A stretch of DNA of 44,223 bases. Source: Deltaproteobacteria bacterium (GTDB taxonomy: Bacteria; Myxococcota; SpSt-1050; JACRCP01). The notes under the pieces were generated by a model. It did not search any database, had not been told where the DNA came from, and worked only from the letters and a program-made list of their open reading frames with translations. The stretch is taken from the NCBI GenBank assembly GCA_016218965.1, contig JACRCP010000103.1:1-44223 (forward strand), written 5' to 3'. Positions 1-7,235 of the stretch are shown piece after piece (positions within the stretch are counted from its first letter, which is position 1; the number at the start of each line of letters is the position of its first letter). The translations under genes were made by a program, and so were the position numbers.

Positions 1-40
1 CGGCGCGACCACCACGAAACCGACCTGGGGCGACGATGGC

Positions 41-71
41 TTGACAAATGTGGTCACTCGTGTGACCATGT
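41..71 (+). promoter_or_regulatory. Promoter and palindromic operator of the vapBC-like operon
   Basis: A consensus -35 hexamer TTGACA lies at 41-46. A perfect palindrome, TGGTCAC-TCGT-GTGACCA (51-68), begins just downstream and covers the expected -10 position. An operator there is what one expects for autorepression by an antitoxin or toxin-antitoxin complex. A ribosome binding site GGGAGG lies a few bases before the ATG at 88. The -10 box itself is poor, so the exact start site is uncertain. Confidence 0.6.
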
Positions 72-87
72 TCTCGGGAGGTGCCGA

Positions 88-342
88 ATGACCGAAATCA
101 ACATAAGGGAACTCAAGACCCACGCCTCGGACATCATGCGCAATGTGTCCAAAAGGCGGCAGAGATACGTGGTCACGCGCAGGGGACGGAAGGTAGGAGC
201 GATAGTCCCGGTGCCCGAGGCAGAGAATCCTGATTCGGACACCGCCGGGTGGGCGGATTTCCAGCGGCTCGCAAAAGAGCTGTCGTCCAAGTGGAAGCGC
301 GGGGTTGACTCGGTCGGGCTTGTGTCGTCAATGAGGCGATGA
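88..342 (+). CDS. Phd/VapB-family antitoxin
   Basis: This 84-residue protein has the start typical of the Phd/YefM (prevent-host-death) family: an N-terminal MTEINIRELKTHASDIMRNV helix region and then a strand of the form RYVVTRRGRKVGAIVPV. The family binds operator DNA through the N-terminal part and blocks the partner toxin with a flexible C-terminal tail. The stop codon is separated by one base from the GTG start of the PIN-domain toxin, so the two are almost certainly cotranscribed and translationally coupled. A palindrome between the promoter elements upstream fits autoregulation. Whether it is closer to Phd or VapB cannot be settled by eye. Confidence 0.85.
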   Translation: MTEINIRELKTHASDIMRNVSKRRQRYVVTRRGRKVGAIVPVPEAENPDSDTAGWADFQRLAKELSSKWKRGVDSVGLVSSMRR

Positions 343-343
343 C

Positions 344-781
344 GTGGCCGACGTCTTCACCGTCGACGCCAGCGTCTTCGTGAGCGCCGTTCAGGAATCC
401 GAGGCGTCATCCGGGACCAGCAGGGAGTTTCTCCAACGATTGCACGAAACGGGCGTTCCCCTGTTTGAGCCGACTCTGGTGCTCACCGAAGTCGCGGCGG
501 CGATCGCCCGAGGGACCGGGGATCGGCGACGATCTCGCGACCTCGCCCAATCCATCGGGCGCCTCCCCCGCGTCACGCTCGTTCCACTCGATGCCGTTTT
601 GGCTGAGGCTGCCGCCAAGGCCGCGGCAGACCATTTCCTGCGCGGGGCCGACGCGGTGTACGTCGCCGTGGCCGAGCGGTACGGAACCCGCCTGGTGACC
701 CTCGACAAAGAACAACACGCACGGTCCCCAAGAACCGTCAAAGCCGCGACACCGGCGGAAGCCCTCAAGACCCTGCCGTAA
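344..781 (+). CDS. PIN-domain ribonuclease toxin (VapC-like)
   Basis: The 145-residue protein shows the acidic residues that define PIN-domain RNases: Asp8 in the FTVDASVFVSA strand, Glu49 in LVLTEVAAAIAR, Asp103 in RGADAVYVAVAE and Asp121 in RLVTLDKE. VapC toxins use these residues to bind a metal ion and cleave RNA, usually tRNA or rRNA. Translation starts at GTG 344, one base after the antitoxin stop, which is the usual arrangement for vapBC. The length is near the family norm (130-145) and all four acidic positions are intact, so the toxin is probably functional. The RNA target cannot be inferred. Confidence 0.85.
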   Translation: MADVFTVDASVFVSAVQESEASSGTSREFLQRLHETGVPLFEPTLVLTEVAAAIARGTGDRRRSRDLAQSIGRLPRVTLVPLDAVLAEAAAKAAADHFLRGADAVYVAVAERYGTRLVTLDKEQHARSPRTVKAATPAEALKTLP

Positions 782-956
782 CCCCACTGGCACAAAACCC
801 GGCGAGCGAAGGGAGATCAAGGTGGAGAGAACACTTCGATGCCAGTCCACCTGCGCCAGTCGTATCCGGGGCATGGTTATCGGAGTCCTGCGCCGCTCTC
901 GACAGCAGCCCCTGTTCGGGACAATGCTCAAAGAACCAAATCTTCAAATATTCAAC

Positions 957-1688
957 TCACGGTCCGCCACGAACACAACGGACATAGTAGGTGTTGGTCT
1001 TGTCGAAGTTGGCCACGTTGCCGACGTCGAAGTCCACGACCCAAGCGTTGGTTGGGCCACCGGCATAGGACGACGACGACCCCACGGGGGCGGCAGTAGA
1101 CCGCCAGAAGTAGTTGTTCGGCGTTGCGGGAAACGTCGTGGCGTCAATAGAGGGGCTCACGCGGCCGTAGTCGGCGATGGACCGAAGCTCGTACCTATCG
1201 GGCAGCCGCCAATCTGCCTGCCCAGCTCGTCGACGATCTTGATCACGTACTCGTAGCCCTTGTTCGTTCGGATAACCGGAGTACCCCGCTGCGCACGAGT
1301 TGCACGACGGCGCCTGGTAGCCCGTGGTACACGTGCACACCCCCGCATTGCACGTGCCATGACCGTTACACGGGTCGGGGCAGGTGCCCCCGCAGCCGTC
1401 GGAAACCCCGCCGCACTTCCCGGCGCAGCTCGGCACGCAGCCGGCGTCGGTCGTGATGATTCCGGTCTTCACGAAGTGCATTTGGAACAGCGAGATGGCA
1501 CCCTTGTGCCGTGACGAATCCAACTCCAACGTCGCGAGCAGAGATCGCGCGGCGTGAAATGCGGAGTAGTAAAACCTGTTCACCGCTCCCGCATGCGCCG
1601 AAACCGACATCAGGTGTTCGCCGTCGGCGTAGGTCTGACGCGCCCTGCTCATACGGTACTTCGCAAGAACGGCAGCCTCGTTTGTCAT
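957..1688 (-). pseudogene. HEPN domain truncated and fused to a DUF1566 (Lcl-like) C-terminal region
   Basis: The open frame joins two unrelated proteins. Residues 1 to about 78 are the N-terminal part of a HEPN domain, including the conserved segment NRFYYSAFHAARSLL with its R-x6-H pattern, and they stop where a HEPN protein should continue. From about residue 80 the protein becomes Cys-rich and EGF-like (CNGHGTCNAGVCTC), then ends in a DUF1566/Lcl-type domain (WRLPDRYELRSIADYG ... YYVRCVRGGP), a fold related to C-type lectins. The start overlaps the stop of the MNT nucleotidyltransferase gene by ATGA, the normal arrangement of an intact MNT-HEPN pair. Around 1205-1260 the expected frame seems to be left and re-entered. 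Both parent proteins are therefore broken, and I treat this as a recombination product. Confidence 0.7.
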
Positions 1689-2020
1689 ACCGGGACCCCG
1701 TCGTGGGCGACCGCTTTCATAAAAGGGGTTGAGCGCCGCACGGGATCCGACATCGCAGCGCTGTCGGTCACCCTCGGAGAGATGTAGACGTCGAAGGCCA
1801 GGTTGACTTCGAAGGCGATGTCCACCACCCTGTCTTCGTCATCGGTTTTCGCGTCTTCGACGACGAGGAACACGTCGATGTCCGAATCGGCGGAACCGGT
1901 TCCCCGCGCTTTGGAGCCGAAGAGCAGCGCCTGCCGGAGCCGGCCCCCGAAAACCGTCCGGACCCTGCGCATGAACTCTTCCACCGCGTTCCTGTCGACT
2001 CGATCGAGACCGTCTTCCAT
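1685..2020 (-). CDS. MNT-domain nucleotidyltransferase (antitoxin of an MNT/HEPN pair)
   Basis: The protein, started at the ATG at 2020 (MEDGLDR), has about 111 residues and carries the minimal nucleotidyltransferase signature: GSKARG at residues 35-40 followed by DSDID at 45-49, with a third acidic strand further on (AFEVNLAFDVYI). In MNT/HEPN toxin-antitoxin systems such proteins neutralise the HEPN RNase, in studied cases by AMPylating a tyrosine near its active site. The stop overlaps the start of the downstream HEPN frame (ATGA). Here that HEPN gene is truncated and fused to something else, so this protein may now have no working partner. An upstream in-frame ATG at 2050 is possible but adds an atypical leader. 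Confidence 0.8.
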   Translation of the reverse strand: MEDGLDRVDRNAVEEFMRRVRTVFGGRLRQALLFGSKARGTGSADSDIDVFLVVEDAKTDDEDRVVDIAFEVNLAFDVYISPRVTDSAAMSDPVRRSTPFMKAVAHDGVPV

Positions 2021-2143
2021 CCGTCGGCCTCCGCAATCACCCGACCTCATGCCAGGATACTAGCACCCGCCAGCCGGGCAAACAAGCGCTGCTCGGCGTC
2101 TGCTCGGCGTCCGGTTGTCATCCAAGGTCAGCAGCAAGAGTTC

Positions 2144-2467
2144 GTGCGGTGTCGGCTAGAAACCTCCACGTACTTCACCGAGACCGACCCCGGCGAGGTG
2201 CGGTTTGAGACCGGCGGGCAGGACCGCTACGCGGCCGTCGCCGAGCGGTTCGCCGAAGTGAGCAACGACCGGATCCGGCTCCTGGTCGAGGCGGCCGAGT
2301 GGCCCGAGGAGATCGACACCGAACGCGCGGCGAAGGACCGCACCGCGTGCGAGCAGAAGCTCGGCGCCATGACGCTCTACGACCCCGAGTACGGGTTCCG
2401 CGAACTCAGGCTCAAGCGGGCCCTCAACCGCCTCGCCGTCGCCAAGCGCGCATCTTCCAAGACCTGA
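2144..2467 (+). pseudogene. atpC: 5'-truncated atpC fragment (F1 ATP synthase epsilon subunit)
   Basis: Residues from about 12 onward (TDPGEVRFETGGQ, then ERFAEVSNDRIRLLVEAAEW and PEEIDTERA) match the second half of the ATP synthase epsilon subunit: the end of the beta-sandwich and the start of the helical C-terminal domain, where the EEIDxERA motif is characteristic. The N-terminal half of the beta-sandwich is missing and no other atp gene is nearby. The reading frame has stayed open through the retained part, suggesting a fairly recent truncation or a captured gene end. It is unlikely to make a working subunit. The first dozen codons are unrelated sequence. Confidence 0.65.
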
Positions 2468-2549
2468 TCCCCTCGTCCGTGTCGTCTCGCATGACACCGG
2501 CCGCCGTTCGGCACCGGGTCAGGGGGGCGCTAGACCTCCCTTCCGGAGT

Positions 2550-2667
2550 CTACCTTCCCCTGCAGCCGCGGAACCCGAGGTCTATGGCCCGGTATGACGG
2601 GGCGCCGACCAGTTGCAGGGCCAGAGCTCCTGCACGCGCCCTTTCGTCCCAGTCCCCGCCGCGGATC
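2550..2667 (-). other. Variable-region-like 3' end of gene A
   Basis: The last ~38 codons align with the ends of genes B (3742-3860) and C (43491-43607). Framework residues are shared (RGG, W, AG, L, PS, LG, R, C) while the positions between them differ strongly (D, D, E, R, V, G, Y, R, A, I, D in this copy). Conserved framework with scattered substitutions at surface positions is what a DGR variable region looks like. It shares the ending LGFRGCRGR with B but not with C. Past diversification is plausible; present activity is not shown. Confidence 0.5.
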
Positions 2668-3629
2668 GCGGCAAATGGCAGGCCGGTTTTGTTGCCGCAG
2701 TTCGCACCTGTTCGATCACAGCCCAAAGTTTCTCCGTTGAGGTTCCACGTCCCGTCGCCGTCACCGCTCGTCTCGGGCGAGAAGCCCGCGAAACCGTTGC
2801 TGCTCGTCACGTTCCCCGCGTATGCACCCGACACAAAGCTCGCGTTCGTCTTTCCGGACTGCCCCCACATCGCCACCCACTCCCACAGGTTCCCGATCAT
2901 GTCCTCGGCGCCCCAGTTTGAGATGCACGAGTCGTTTCCGCCAACTGAGGAACCGGCAAGCCCTGTCGCCCTGATCCCTGATGCATCCGTCACGCACTTC
3001 GTGTTTGCCGTCGGCGACCCCGCACTGCCGGGGTTGGCGCCCGGGTCGAAGGTGCCAGCTACCGCCGCTTGCCACTCCTCGTTTGTACAAAGACGTTTGC
3101 CAGCTGCGGCGGCGGCCTCCTGCGCTTGAAACCACGTCCCCCACCGCGATGGTGTGACGCCGCTCCATGAACATGCATAGAGCTTCGAGGTGAAGTTCCC
3201 AGTGAATGGAAACGACGAAGACACCAGCGACCAGTTGTCCGACCCCGTCCCGTACACGTTCCCCGCACCGTCGCAGCTCCCGCTGTTCCATGTGGTTTCA
3301 TCTACCACGACCGCCTCATATCGATCGATCCAGAAGTCCCCGACTTTCACCATCTCATCCAGTCCCTTGTTGCACAGGACGATGTCGCTCCTGGCGTTCT
3401 TGGAGTACCCTTCGGGGCAGCCAGGGAGGTCGTAGATGCCCGAGACGGTGATGTTGGGGACCGAGATACTCTTGGTCGTTGTGCAGTCATTCCCCGCACA
3501 CATGAACATCGGTTCGCCCGCCGGGCCTTTCTCACCTTGGAGGAAGAAGACCTGGGCGAGCGCCGGCGCGGCGAGAACCAACGATCCCAACAACAGAAGG
3601 ATGGCTGCGAGAAAACTCGGTGGTTTCAT
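2550..3629 (-). CDS. Secreted FGE/SUMF1-like (C-type lectin fold) protein A, possible DGR target
   Basis: This 359-residue protein starts with a clear Sec signal peptide (MKPPSFLAAILLLLGSLVLA, cleavage after APALA). A short collagen-like stretch (QGEKGPAGEP) comes next, and the rest is a formylglycine-generating-enzyme-like domain: VKVGDFWIDRYEAVVVDE, KRLCTNEEWQAAVAGT, DMIGNLWEWVAMWG and a final RGGDW ... LGFRGCRGR. Catalytic FGE proteins are a different branch; this form is common as the binding domain of DGR target proteins, where residues near the C-terminus vary. It follows paralogue B after 112 nt with its own ribosome site (GGAGGTGAC before ATG). It looks like a shortened B lacking the lipobox, the Asp-rich linker and the first domain. 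Confidence 0.8.
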   Translation of the reverse strand: MKPPSFLAAILLLLGSLVLAAPALAQVFFLQGEKGPAGEPMFMCAGNDCTTTKSISVPNITVSGIYDLPGCPEGYSKNARSDIVLCNKGLDEMVKVGDFWIDRYEAVVVDETTWNSGSCDGAGNVYGTGSDNWSLVSSSFPFTGNFTSKLYACSWSGVTPSRWGTWFQAQEAAAAAGKRLCTNEEWQAAVAGTFDPGANPGSAGSPTANTKCVTDASGIRATGLAGSSVGGNDSCISNWGAEDMIGNLWEWVAMWGQSGKTNASFVSGAYAGNVTSSNGFAGFSPETSGDGDGTWNLNGETLGCDRTGANCGNKTGLPFAAIRGGDWDERARAGALALQLVGAPSYRAIDLGFRGCRGR

Positions 3630-3741
3630 GTCACCTCCAGACCTTTTGTTTTGTCCAATTTGAGGGATACGTAGGAAGGACTTGGCGCGAAGCGCCGAAC
3701 CCTTCTATGTTGTTCACGCCACGGATCATGGGCGACCTTTG

Positions 3742-3860
3742 TCACCGCCCCCGGCAGCCACGAAACCCGAGGCCGCTGGTCCGGTACGATGGAGCATATT
3801 TCAGAATCATGGTAAAAACCCCCGCTTGCGGCCCGCTGACCCAAGAACCACCGCGGGGTG
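3742..3860 (-). other. Variable-region-like 3' end of gene B
   Basis: The tail reads RGG-S-W-V-S-G-P-Q-AGVF-T-M-I-L-K-Y-AP-S-Y-R-T-S-G-LGFRGC. Compared with A and C the framework is kept and the intervening residues differ. Several divergent codons end in C or T (TCT, GTC, AGC, TAT, TAC, ACC, AGC, GGC), as expected if they arose from AAY codons of a template repeat. No template repeat or reverse transcriptase lies near this copy. Confidence 0.5.
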
Positions 3861-5502
3861 CGGCAAACGCCAGTCCGGTCTTGTAGACTCCGGAGGTTAC
3901 TCCATTTCGGTCACCACCAAACGCCTCGCCGTTGAGGTTCCATGTCCCGTCGCCGTCACCACTCGTCTCTGGTGAAAAACCATCCCACCCTTGGCCGCTC
4001 CCAACGGTTCCGGCGTATGCCCCACTCGAATAGCTCGCATCCGACTTCCCAGACTCCCCCCACATCGCCACCCACTCGTACAAGTTTCCGATCATGTCCT
4101 CGGCGCCCCATGCCGAGATGCACGAGTCGTTTCCACCGACTGTGGAGCCGGCAAGCCCGGTCGCTCTTGGCCCTGATGCATCCGTCAAGCACTTCGTGTT
4201 TGCCGTCGGCGATCCCGCACCGCCGGGGTTGGCGCCCGGGTCGAACGTCCCCGCCACCGCCGCCTGCCACTCCTCGTTCGTACAAAGCCTTTTACCCGAG
4301 GCCGCAGCCGCTTCCTGTGCCTGGAACCACGTCATCCAACGCGACGGCGTCACGCCGCTCATCGAGCACGAATACAGCTTCGCCGCAAAGTTTCCCGTGA
4401 ATGGAAACGACGACGACACCAAAGACCAGTTGTCCGACCCCGCCCCATACGTGTTCCCGGCCCCGTCGCAATTCCCGCCATTCCAGGTGGCCTCATCGAC
4501 TACGATCGCTTCGTACCGGTCGATCCAGAAGTCCCCCACTTTCACCATCTCATCTAGCCCGTTCTTGCACAGGACGATGTCACTCCGGGCGTCCTTGGTG
4601 TACCCCTCAGGGCAGTCGGGAAGTATGTATGAACCCGTGACGGTCAGGTTGGGTATGGTGAGGTTTTTGCCCGCAGCGCAGGTCTCGCCGTTGCAGGTGA
4701 AGATCGATGGACCTGGGTCACCGGGCTCGCCCTGCATGAAGTACACGTGTGCGGTGGCAGTGCCATTGGTGCCGGTGAGGACGAGGTCAAACAATCCTCC
4801 CTGAAGAAGTATCGTGGGCCAACTCAATGTCAGGGTCGCTGCGGTTTTGCTGACCAATACCATATCGTGGTCGCCTTGGCCGGTTTGCCCTTTGAGCTGC
4901 GCTGCTTCGACACCGCTGAGATTCAAGCCGCCCACAAAAATGGCCTTTTCGACACTCGATATCCGCTTGCTCGCCGACACCCTGTCGCCGCTGTGCTGGG
5001 TCCAGAAAGCCTGATCCTCTGATCTCGGGTCAGCCGGCATGGTCTCGCCGGTGCCCTCGATGGAAAGGATTAAAAGTTCGGTCCCGGTATCCGTGCCGCC
5101 GTCCGACCCGATGTCAATGCTGCCATCCACACCCGAATCGTCGCCAGAGTCGGGGCCACCGTCGGGAAGCACACCGTCTGGAGGGACCCACTCCGTTTCA
5201 CCATCCCGTGCATCAGCGTCACCCACATCTGCCAAAACACCCCCGTCGCGCCCCGCACCTGCATCGACGATCGTCTCAAGCCGGACGCACACGTTGTCCG
5301 CGCTGCACACCAACCCCGTCAGGCACGTGCCGTTCTCGAAGCACCTCTGCCCGTCATCGCCGTACTCGGCGTGCGGGATGCAGGAGGGGAACGCCACGCA
5401 AAACAAAACGGCAATGATGACATAAGAGAACCACACGGGAGCGCTTGGCGAAGGGCGCTTGCGCGGCTCCCCTACGAACGACTCGCCGCAAAACGTTTTC
5501 AT
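3742..5502 (-). CDS. Lipoprotein with FGE/SUMF1-like (C-type lectin fold) domain B, possible DGR target
   Basis: The 586-residue protein has a long signal region ending in a lipobox-like AFPSC near residue 40. A Cys-containing segment (GDDGQRCFENGTCLTGLVC) and a low-complexity Asp/Gly/Ser linker (about 80-150) follow. A middle domain comes next (LILSIEGTGE to FDLVLTGTNGT), then a short collagen-like motif (QGEPGDPGP) and a C-terminal FGE-like domain of about 300 residues ending in RGGSWVSG ... LGFRGCRGR. The order matches protein C at the right end of the window. The start follows the stop of the LpoB/CsgG-like gene by one base, so the two are translationally coupled. The last ~38 codons resemble a DGR variable region. 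Likely role: a surface-anchored ligand-binding protein, with the lectin fold held away from the membrane by the linker. Confidence 0.8.
   Translation of the reverse strand: MKTFCGESFVGEPRKRPSPSAPVWFSYVIIAVLFCVAFPSCIPHAEYGDDGQRCFENGTCLTGLVCSADNVCVRLETIVDAGAGRDGGVLADVGDADARDGETEWVPPDGVLPDGGPDSGDDSGVDGSIDIGSDGGTDTGTELLILSIEGTGETMPADPRSEDQAFWTQHSGDRVSASKRISSVEKAIFVGGLNLSGVEAAQLKGQTGQGDHDMVLVSKTAATLTLSWPTILLQGGLFDLVLTGTNGTATAHVYFMQGEPGDPGPSIFTCNGETCAAGKNLTIPNLTVTGSYILPDCPEGYTKDARSDIVLCKNGLDEMVKVGDFWIDRYEAIVVDEATWNGGNCDGAGNTYGAGSDNWSLVSSSFPFTGNFAAKLYSCSMSGVTPSRWMTWFQAQEAAAASGKRLCTNEEWQAAVAGTFDPGANPGGAGSPTANTKCLTDASGPRATGLAGSTVGGNDSCISAWGAEDMIGNLYEWVAMWGESGKSDASYSSGAYAGTVGSGQGWDGFSPETSGDGDGTWNLNGEAFGGDRNGVTSGVYKTGLAFAAPRGGSWVSGPQAGVFTMILKYAPSYRTSGLGFRGCRGR
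5437..5475 (-). repeat. In-frame palindromic element, copy 1 (inside gene B)
   Basis: On the minus strand the element begins GTAGGGGAGCCGCGCAAG and ends GCGCTCCC, so its ends GGGAGC and GCTCCC can pair. It encodes VGEPRKRPSPSAP within the N-terminal region of protein B, before the signal hydrophobic stretch. Two further copies lie in frame in other genes (5876-5914 and 41628-41678). Confidence 0.6.
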
Positions 5503-5503
5503 C

Positions 5504-6391
5504 TCACCACCGCCCGTCCAAAACTAACCCGCCTATGCGATCCCCCAACACAGGCTTGACCGAGATCTTTTGCCCTTTCGCCCTCGCATCATCGCCAGGG
5601 CTTAAAATCCACAGCACCACCCCCGTCGCCATCAGCGCCCCGCCGATGGAATACCCGGTGACGGCAAACGCGTTGTACCTGTCCACCGCGTCCCATGCGC
5701 CGGAAGGATCCTTGCCCGACTTGTAGTCGTTGTTCGCGGACGACGCCAGCCCTGTCATCACGCCGCCGATGGCGGCAACCCCAAGGCCGGACCAGAAGGA
5801 CACGTGGCCCCAGAGGGCGTAGGGGTGCATGGGGGCGGACACTTCGGTGCGGGCGGAGGGTGTGGCGCGGGAAACGGGAGCACTTGTCGCTGCGCTCCTG
5901 CGTGGCTCCCCTACTTCGTTCAACACCGGCTCCATCAACTCTTTCATCAGCTTGTGGACTTCAGAGAGGAGCTGTTCGCGCTGCCCCTTCACGACGGCCG
6001 TCTTCTTTGCGAGCACCTCCGCCCTCGAAACGTCTACGAGCGTGAGCGACAGGACGCTTGCCGTCCCCACGGCCCCCAGCGACCCGTCGATGGTGTACCT
6101 GGTCCCCATCGCCCCCGCGATCTCGACCAGGCAGGACGTGTCGCTGCACCCCGCAAGCTGCTTCTGCTGCTCGATCGAGAGCATCTGGTTCACGTCTTTC
6201 TGCCCGATGACCCGGAACCTCTTCAGGTCGTGCATGTCCTGCAATACGAGGTCGGTGAGCACCCCGGCCGTTTCGGCCAGCCCCTTCCCCTGCGGCCTCA
6301 CGTTAAGGACCATGATCGCCGACAGCTCGCCGCCACCGGCGACAGCAGGAAGGAGGCACGAGAAAATGATCAGCGCCAGCCGCCGCACCAT
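5504..6391 (-). CDS. CsgG/FlgO/LpoB-like envelope protein with C-terminal membrane hairpin (partner of target B)
   Basis: Starting at the ATG at 6391, the protein (about 295 aa) has a signal peptide (MVRRLALIIFSCLLPAVAGG). A domain of the CsgG/FlgO/LpoB type follows: a first strand AIMVLNVRPQ, a helix LTDLVLQDMHDLKRFRVIGQ, then DVNQML and a small segment CSDTSCLVEIAGAMGTRYTI. After a Pro/Ser/Ala-rich linker, two hydrophobic segments (VSFWSGLGVAAIGGVMTGLA and YSIGGALMATGVVLWILS) could form a membrane hairpin. It is coupled to target gene B by a one-base gap. A homologue with the same architecture precedes target gene C at 40448-41425, so the pairing is conserved. Function is unknown; a role in export or surface display of the partner lipoprotein is my inference. 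Confidence 0.7.
   Translation of the reverse strand: MVRRLALIIFSCLLPAVAGGGELSAIMVLNVRPQGKGLAETAGVLTDLVLQDMHDLKRFRVIGQKDVNQMLSIEQQKQLAGCSDTSCLVEIAGAMGTRYTIDGSLGAVGTASVLSLTLVDVSRAEVLAKKTAVVKGQREQLLSEVHKLMKELMEPVLNEVGEPRRSAATSAPVSRATPSARTEVSAPMHPYALWGHVSFWSGLGVAAIGGVMTGLASSANNDYKSGKDPSGAWDAVDRYNAFAVTGYSIGGALMATGVVLWILSPGDDARAKGQKISVKPVLGDRIGGLVLDGRW
5876..5914 (-). repeat. In-frame palindromic element, copy 2 (inside the LpoB/CsgG-like gene)
   Basis: On the minus strand it begins GTAGGGGAGCCACGCAGG and ends AGTGCTCCC. It encodes VGEPRRSAATSAP in the linker between the periplasmic domain and the membrane hairpin. It matches the copies inside genes B and C at both ends, with a variable middle. 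Confidence 0.6.
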
Positions 6392-6399
6392 TTGGGCAC

Positions 6400-6831
6400 C
6401 TACGGTTTCCAACCAGTGGGACAGTGCCTTGGGCCGCCGCAGGTGCACTTGGCGGCGATCACCGAGTTGCGCACCGGATCAAGATTGTCAAAGTCGCATT
6501 TTTTGCGACCGGCCACTTCCTCCACTTTGATATTCTGCTCGATCCTCGTCATGGCTGCGGCGATGGCACTCCGGCAGATATCGGAGGCGGGTTCGAAGTG
6601 CCCCTTCTCCGCGTCGAAGATGAAAACAGCTATCTCCCCAGTCGATAAGACGCATTGAAGTTGCCGGTCCCTCGCCGCAGGATCGGTCTCCACCATGGAC
6701 TGGTACGTCCAACGGTCGACGGAAGACTTCAATGCCGTCGCTCTAGGATTGTGCGCCGCGCATTGGCAAAAGAGCGCACTCGTAGCCAGGCTCAAGACCG
6801 CCACAACGAATGTTATTCGCGCCGATGGCAT
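6400..6831 (-). CDS. Small secreted Cys-containing protein of unknown function
   Basis: I start this gene at the ATG at 6831 (MPSARITFVVAVLSLATSAL), which gives a good signal peptide and a mature protein of about 120 residues. There is no canonical lipobox, though cysteines lie right after the hydrophobic core (FCQCAAH). The mature part has several cysteines (QCVL, ICRSA, KKCDFD, KCTCGGPRHC), suggesting disulfides. I do not recognise a domain. It ends 8 nt before the start of the LpoB/CsgG-like gene and is thus the first gene of the three-gene operon leading to target B. No counterpart is seen in the right-hand module, so it may not be essential to the system. Confidence 0.6.
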   Translation of the reverse strand: MPSARITFVVAVLSLATSALFCQCAAHNPRATALKSSVDRWTYQSMVETDPAARDRQLQCVLSTGEIAVFIFDAEKGHFEPASDICRSAIAAAMTRIEQNIKVEEVAGRKKCDFDNLDPVRNSVIAAKCTCGGPRHCPTGWKP

Positions 6832-7031
6832 CTCTGCTCCTTTCATGTACATGCAATCCGGCCGTGCCGCCTACAAACAGATACCACGAAGCTCAGACGC
6901 TTTCAAAACCGGAGTCCCCCTCAAGGCTCTTTCTCCACCACGAGCGGCCCGCCCCTGACTTCGCCCTCTTTGCCAGCTCGGCATCGATCACGCCATAAAC
7001 TGGTGTGAAGCCGTTTGCATTATACCGCTAA

Positions 7032-7235
7032 CGCGACCGGATCTTCAGGCCGGTTACGCTGTGTGAACAGCGACCGGGACGCGGCCGAGGACGTAACCCA
7101 GCAGGCGTTCGTCAGGGTTTTTCACCGAAGGGAAGAACCCCCGCGGCGAGGGGCCGCTCTGGTCATGGTTGTTCTCGACCGCGGTGCACTTTGCGATGCA
7201 CTGGGCGCCAGGAACGCGGTCGGCCGCCTCGTCAA
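7032..7235 (+). pseudogene. Frameshifted fragment of an ECF sigma factor gene
   Basis: The DNA aligns with the region-2 part of the intact ECF sigma gene at 9563-10153. A stretch CGACCGGGACGCGGCCGAGG is identical, and similarity runs from the codons for RDRIF through SDRDAAEDVTQQAFVRVF to TEGKNPRGEGPLWSWLF and the following helix. The matching peptides fall in three frames, so there are at least two frameshifts (near 7060 and near 7120). Sigma regions 1 and 4 are absent. It is a remnant of a duplicated or independently acquired sigma gene and cannot make a working protein. Confidence 0.75.

Noticed and set aside
3680..3700. Hairpin GGCGC-gaa-GCGCC between genes A and B as a terminator
   Set aside because: It has no T run on either strand, so it may be only a local hairpin.
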